Source: Candidatus Taylorbacteria bacterium RIFCSPHIGHO2_01_FULL_46_22b (lineage in GTDB: Bacteria; Patescibacteriota; Minisyncoccia; Phycocordibacterales; DSPV01). From it: a stretch of DNA of 56,841 nucleotides. Where the stretch lies: assembly GCA_001820875.1 (NCBI GenBank), contig MHRF01000001.1:1-56841 (forward strand), written 5' to 3'. Below the pieces are notes generated by a model that searched no databases, was not told the DNA's origin, and worked only from the letters and a program-made list of their open reading frames with translations. The position numbers were made by a program, and so were the translations under genes. Positions 53,182 through 56,841 of the stretch are shown here, in pieces; the stretch's first letter is position 1, and the number at the start of each line of letters is the position of its first letter.

Positions 53182-53217
53182 TAAAAAGAACGGGGGTAGG
53201 CGTAGAACGCGTACCCC
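53182..53217 (-). terminator. terminator upstream of argS
   Basis: GGGGTA-GG-CGT/ACG-CG-TACCCC stem (53193-53217) followed by CGTTCTTTTTATTT on the minus strand. It ends either the pgm transcript or a small RNA. Confidence 0.75.
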
Positions 53218-53450
53218 TCGTTATTGTGTCTCGGCAACACCAGCCCAGTTAAGGTTCCCCGCTGAAGGGGTGCTGAATAGAGTGCCTCTCAGATCCTTGT
53301 GCAGGATCAGTACACCTCGACTGCACCCAGCAAAGCTGGGTTGGGTCGAGGCGTTAGCAGGTGTTCGTAATGTAGGAGGTCTTCATCGCGATACCGCCAT
53401 GTCACCACCGACACAAACTGTGGTAGACCAGACAATCCTAAAACAAGAGG
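53218..53450 (-). ncRNA. possible structured RNA between pgm and argS
   Basis: No protein gene fits these 230 nt. On the minus strand there is a compound hairpin CCTCGAC-ACCCAGC-TTT-GCTGGGT-GTCGAGG (about 53305-53352), GATCCT-GCACA-AGGATC (53293-53309 area), CCCC-TTCAGC-GGGG (53258-53271), and a terminator at the end. It does not show the conserved cores of RNase P RNA, SRP RNA or tmRNA. It may be an unrecognised small RNA or a long pgm 3' end. No clear promoter. Confidence 0.4.
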
Positions 53451-53454
53451 GTGA

Positions 53455-54879
53455 TTAATCTAGTGCCTCTCCGTTTACACTGATTTTTGAATCCCAATCA
53501 ACTTCTTTATATGTGTGTAAAAGCTTATGCAAATATTGTTTGATCTCTTCGTATCGATTTTTTGTTTTTGCTTCAAATTTTATGGTGATATAGGGACCAT
53601 TTTGCGAATAACGTACCACAAACATCGCATCCGACAGTTCAAGCCTTATTCCGTCCCCTGCCCGCTCGTCATCAATAATTTCCGCATTCGGATAATCAGT
53701 CCGGAGCACTGGCGAGATCTTCTTCATTAATACCACTTTCTCTTTGTCAGAAACGTACAATTTTATTTCGGGACTTGATTCATAGTGTGGTATCGAAGCA
53801 ATAGCCTCCGACAAAGTCTGTCTGCTTCGCGACAAATATCGAAGTAATCGTAATGTTGAATACGCTCCATCATCATGGTTATAAAAATCTTTTGAAAAGA
53901 AAAAATGTCCAGACAACTCACCGATAAACGCGGCTTTTACCTCCTGATTTTTCTTCTTGAGAAAAGAATGCCCGGTGCGCCACATAAATGGCCTGCCGCC
54001 TTCGCGCTCAATCACCTCCTTCACCGCTTTTGAACACAGTGTGTTGTACATAATGGTTGATTTTGGATGGTCTTTGAGCACGTCTGCGGCAAACAGTGCC
54101 ACCAGTACATCGTTCCAAATGATTCCTCCCTTCTCATCAACAATACCGATACGATCTCCATCAGCATCATATGAGAAGCCGATATCGGCTTTGGCTTCTA
54201 GAACTTCCGCTCGTATTCGTTCTGCGATTTTTGACTCCGTAGGATCGGCTGCACCCTCAAAAAAATTGGGGTCAATCTCACAATGCTTTTCTATCACTTC
54301 ACATCCGGCCTTTCGCAAGAGTGCAGGGATAATCGAGCCTGCAGTGGTGCCGCTTGGATCCACCACTACTCGGAATTTATTTTCAATCGGTAGTCGTTTT
54401 ATCAAATCGCTAAAATATGCCTCTCTGATATCCATCACCTCAAGTTTCCCTTCTTTCCCCATCTCAATATCATCTCGAAGTGCTATATCGCGAAGTTCCT
54501 GCATTCCTTCGCTCACCAACGTCTCCGAAAAATCATTAGCAAACTTGCACCCATTAAATTCAGGAGGATTGTGAGAAGCTGTTATAAACACACCCCATTG
54601 ATTTTTCAGGTAGTACTGCGACCAATAAAATGTCCCCACCAGATTCATTCCGATATCAATGACATCAATTCCTGTTGATCGAATTCCTGCAATCATTGCT
54701 TGGCTGTACGCAGGGCTTGTTTTCCTCGAGTCTCTGCCGACAATAGCCCGTGAACCGCCACGGTGCTTTACATACGTGCCAAAAGCTTTGCCGATATGTT
54801 CAACAATAACCGGATTCAAATCTCGGTCATTTACCCCACGCAAATCATATGCACGAAAAATCTCGGGGTTGATCTTCAT
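53455..54879 (-). CDS. phosphomannomutase/phosphoglucomutase
   Basis: Alpha-D-phosphohexomutase supplying sugar-1-phosphates for glycans. 474 aa, four-domain fold: active-site phosphoserine in TASHNPPEFNG (100-110, S102), metal loop DADGDRIG (about 240-247), sugar loop GELSGHFFF (about 317-325), and the phosphate-binding C-terminal domain. AlgC/ManB-type, so mannose or glucose specificity cannot be told apart. Twelve nt downstream of glyA, same strand. Confidence 0.94.
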   Translation of the reverse strand: MKINPEIFRAYDLRGVNDRDLNPVIVEHIGKAFGTYVKHRGGSRAIVGRDSRKTSPAYSQAMIAGIRSTGIDVIDIGMNLVGTFYWSQYYLKNQWGVFITASHNPPEFNGCKFANDFSETLVSEGMQELRDIALRDDIEMGKEGKLEVMDIREAYFSDLIKRLPIENKFRVVVDPSGTTAGSIIPALLRKAGCEVIEKHCEIDPNFFEGAADPTESKIAERIRAEVLEAKADIGFSYDADGDRIGIVDEKGGIIWNDVLVALFAADVLKDHPKSTIMYNTLCSKAVKEVIEREGGRPFMWRTGHSFLKKKNQEVKAAFIGELSGHFFFSKDFYNHDDGAYSTLRLLRYLSRSRQTLSEAIASIPHYESSPEIKLYVSDKEKVVLMKKISPVLRTDYPNAEIIDDERAGDGIRLELSDAMFVVRYSQNGPYITIKFEAKTKNRYEEIKQYLHKLLHTYKEVDWDSKISVNGEALD

Positions 54880-54890
54880 ATACTGTTGAT

Positions 54891-56066
54891 TTAGCGGCTT
54901 CGCAATACCGTATCAATCTTACGCGCGATTGCGACGAAATCTTTTTCTTTCTTGCCGCGAGTAGTCTCTGGAGCACTGCCGAGACGAAGCCCAGATGGAT
55001 CTTTCGGTGTTCGAGTGTCAAAGGGAATCGTATTTTCATTCACAATGATTCCTGCCGCTTCAAGCTTGTCTGCTGCTTCCCGCCCACCAATTCCCTTTCC
55101 ATTCTGCCAAACATCAATCCGCAAAAGATGCGTTTCAGTTCCTCCTTCAACCACACGCCACCCGAGCTTACCAAGTTCATCCGCAAGCACTTTTGCATTC
55201 TTCACCACCTGCTCTGCATATTTCTTAAACGCCGGCGTACTCGCTTCTTTGAGGGCAACCGCAACTGCCGCAATTTGATTTACATGCGGCCCGCCCTGCA
55301 TTCCAGGGAATACTGCCCGATTGACCAATTTATTCAATTCCCGCTTGTCTTTACGGGTAAAAATCAGGGCGCTCCGCGGTCCGCGCAATGTCTTGTGTGT
55401 AGTGGTCGTTACCACATCAGCATACGCAAACGGAGGCGGGTAAACTCCTCCGGCAACCAGACCTGCAAAATGCGACATGTCTACCATTAGGTATGCCCCG
55501 CAAGCATCCGCAATCTCGCGGAATTTCTTAAAATCAATAACATGCGCATATGCAGTAAACCCCGCGACAATAAGCACTGGCTTTTCAGCGATTGCAATCT
55601 TCTGTATCTCTCCATAGTTGAGACGCTCGCTCCCCTTTTCCACAAAATACGGAACCTGCGTCCAAAATTTTCCCGTCACCGAAACTTTTTGACCATGCGT
55701 GAGATGTCCGCCATGCTCGAGCGCCATTCCCATAATTCTCCCTCCAAACGGCACAAGCCCTGTATACACCGCGACATTTGCCGGCGAACCGGAAAGAGGC
55801 TGAACATTCACTGACCACTCTTCAGGATTGAGCTTGAAAAGTTCGAATGCGCGTTCTTGTGCGAGACGCTCCACATCATCGACAACCCCCGTCCCGCGAT
55901 AGTAGCGGTGCCCCGGATATCCTTCAGCATATTTATTGGTGAGCTCCGAACCAAGCGCTTCAAGCACGTCTTTTGAGACATAATTTTCAGAAGCAATCAG
56001 ATTAATCACGCCTTTTTGGCGTTTGTTTTCAGCGGCTATAAGTTTCTTGATTTGAGTGTCTTTCAT
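54891..56066 (-). CDS. glyA: serine hydroxymethyltransferase
   Basis: PLP enzyme that interconverts serine and glycine and charges tetrahydrofolate. 391 aa from ATG 56066 (MKDTQIKKLIAAENKRQKG); the frame is open 31 codons further, but that stretch is encoded by a 7-nt tandem repeat and is not homologous. Motifs: NLIASENYVS (about 22-31), EGYPGHRYYRG (about 46-56), PLP-lysine VVTTTTHKTLRGPR (about 217-230). Short for GlyA (about 415) but complete. First gene of the glyA-pgm pair. Confidence 0.95.
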   Translation of the reverse strand: MKDTQIKKLIAAENKRQKGVINLIASENYVSKDVLEALGSELTNKYAEGYPGHRYYRGTGVVDDVERLAQERAFELFKLNPEEWSVNVQPLSGSPANVAVYTGLVPFGGRIMGMALEHGGHLTHGQKVSVTGKFWTQVPYFVEKGSERLNYGEIQKIAIAEKPVLIVAGFTAYAHVIDFKKFREIADACGAYLMVDMSHFAGLVAGGVYPPPFAYADVVTTTTHKTLRGPRSALIFTRKDKRELNKLVNRAVFPGMQGGPHVNQIAAVAVALKEASTPAFKKYAEQVVKNAKVLADELGKLGWRVVEGGTETHLLRIDVWQNGKGIGGREAADKLEAAGIIVNENTIPFDTRTPKDPSGLRLGSAPETTRGKKEKDFVAIARKIDTVLRSR

Positions 56067-56071
56067 AGTAA

Positions 56072-56102
56072 GGGTATAGGGTATAGGGTATAGGGTATAG
56101 GG
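56072..56102. repeat. 7-nt tandem repeat (GGGTATA, about 4.4 copies)
   Basis: Four full GGGTATA units plus GGG lie directly upstream of the glyA start, where a promoter or leader would be. On the glyA strand it reads CCCTATA repeats. Confidence 0.85.
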
Positions 56103-56161
56103 TTTTAGACAAAAAGAAAAGCTAAGGTAAATCGAGAAACAGAAACCTAATGGGTGCAAGG

Positions 56162-56190
56162 TTGACGTTATGTCCCAAGAAGACTAATGT
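56162..56190 (+). promoter_or_regulatory. promoter of the HIT-family gene
   Basis: TTGACG (56162-56167), 17-nt spacer, TAATGT (56185-56190). Confidence 0.6.
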
Positions 56191-56239
56191 CAGTCGCAGA
56201 AAACATCAACCGCAACCCGAGAAACCCAAGGAGGAGATC

Positions 56240-56841
56240 ATGAATCTTTCTTTGTTGCCCAAGCTGGAAGGATTGTCACCACGAGACGTGTTCATGCTTT
56301 TGAACGCCACCACATACGAACAGTTTGTGGATACGCGTGCAAAGTTACAAGCAGGAATATGCCAATTCTGCGGCGAAAACCCTTTGCATCACATTGTGGC
56401 CGAGAATGAGCACTGGCGTGCGTGGCCTAACCCATATCCTCAAGCCAATCACAAGCATCACTTTGTGATTGCAGTAAAACGTCACATTTACCACTTCAAA
56501 GAACTCACGCAAAGCGAACGCTACGCGCTTAGCGAGGTACAATTCGAACTGGTGATCAAGTTCGAAATTGAAGGAGGAGTATTTGGAATGCGCTTTGGTG
56601 AAGTGCAATTGAGCCTGGCAAGCGTACTACACTTGCACACCAACCTTCGCATCCCAGACCTCAGAGGTCCCGCGAGCATCGTCTTTGCGCGAAGCTACGG
56701 CGAAACACTCAAACGGATCTATGTGCTCGGGCTCTTCGAACGAATCCTGAGAGGAACTCCACTTGAAGCACTCGACTTCGATGATCAAAAGCTGGTTCGG
56801 GAACGCGAACAATGGCTCGGACACGGACCGGCAGTCCCAAT
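56240..56841 (+). CDS. HIT-family (histidine triad) protein, 3' end beyond the window
   Basis: Open to the right edge; about 200 residues visible. ATG 56240 follows a strong AAGGAGG at 56228-56234. A zinc-type CQFC (41-44) and HHIVAENEHWRAWPNPYPQA then NHKHHFVIAVKRHIYHFKEL (about 50-90) match the HIT fold. The triad reads VLHLHTNLRIP (129-139): H131 and H133 are kept but the third position is Asn. HIT enzymes cleave nucleoside phosphoramidates or dinucleotides using the middle His. The protein is long for a HIT and continues with a helical domain. Two odd features suggest a divergent subfamily. Confidence 0.8.
   Translation, partial: MNLSLLPKLEGLSPRDVFMLLNATTYEQFVDTRAKLQAGICQFCGENPLHHIVAENEHWRAWPNPYPQANHKHHFVIAVKRHIYHFKELTQSERYALSEVQFELVIKFEIEGGVFGMRFGEVQLSLASVLHLHTNLRIPDLRGPASIVFARSYGETLKRIYVLGLFERILRGTPLEALDFDDQKLVREREQWLGHGPAVP

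Noticed and set aside
53270-53458. 62-codon plus-strand ORF ending near pgm (MLNRVPLRSL...)
   Set aside because: It overlaps strong hairpins and shows no ribosome-binding site; a short C-terminal tail (VVDQTILKQEGD) recalled ubiquitin-like tags but no family could be supported.

Overview
The window looks like the chromosome of a Candidate Phyla Radiation bacterium, most likely a parcubacterium. Evidence seen directly: introns and intervening sequences in the 23S gene, a 16S gene separated from 23S-5S, many small or leaderless genes, a very large secreted surface protein with a peptidoglycan-binding domain, and EF-P, RecA, FtsK and ribosomal proteins of CPR-like size and context. No taxonomic search could be run, so this placement is inference.

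Layout. 1-308 is the 5' part of a 16S rRNA gene (minus strand, running off the window). 692-2661 holds leuA preceded by a leucine-rich leader peptide and an attenuator. 2664-4872 is secF/secD, followed by a surface-glycan group (epimerase, polyprenyl-phosphate sugar transferase, GT4 glycosyltransferase, 4920-8403). 8969-10903 holds rodA and a Cys-motif membrane protein. 10992-16158 is the 23S-5S operon (minus): the 23S gene is about 4.66 kb because it carries two group I introns (L1931 with a LAGLIDADG gene, L2500 without) and two intervening sequences, in helix 25 and helix 45. The helix 45 insert contains three tRNA or tRNA-like genes. 16241-19746 has small genes, an MscS-like protein, a wHTH/nucleotidyltransferase-like protein and rplJ-rplL with an L10-type leader. 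19800-25214 has a coupled TPR operon and the 1193-aa surface protein. 25615-31223 contains a wHTH protein, ftsK, recA and efp. 31220-33289 has a DUF62-like enzyme and rpsF-ssb-rpsR. 33355-40219 is a housekeeping run (tatD, ATP-grasp, metG, AI-2E exporter, M16 peptidase, glycyl-tRNA synthetase). 40257-45986 has a surface protein, recO, a small hydrolase, purB and small orphans. 46190-53151 is bounded by ileS (with an inserted histidine-phosphatase domain) and argS, with a receiver protein and two orphans between. 53184-56066 has a possible structured RNA, a phosphohexomutase and glyA. A HIT-family gene runs off the right edge.

How it fits together: most genes serve translation (four aminoacyl-tRNA synthetases, r-proteins, EF-P, rRNA, tRNAs), envelope building (SecDF, RodA, glycan transferases, surface proteins) and DNA maintenance (RecA, RecO, SSB, FtsK). 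The two isolated metabolic enzymes, LeuA and PurB, stand without pathway neighbours. The most notable observations are tRNAs nested inside a 23S intervening sequence, the IleRS-phosphatase composite, and ribosome-mediated leucine attenuation of a lone leuA.
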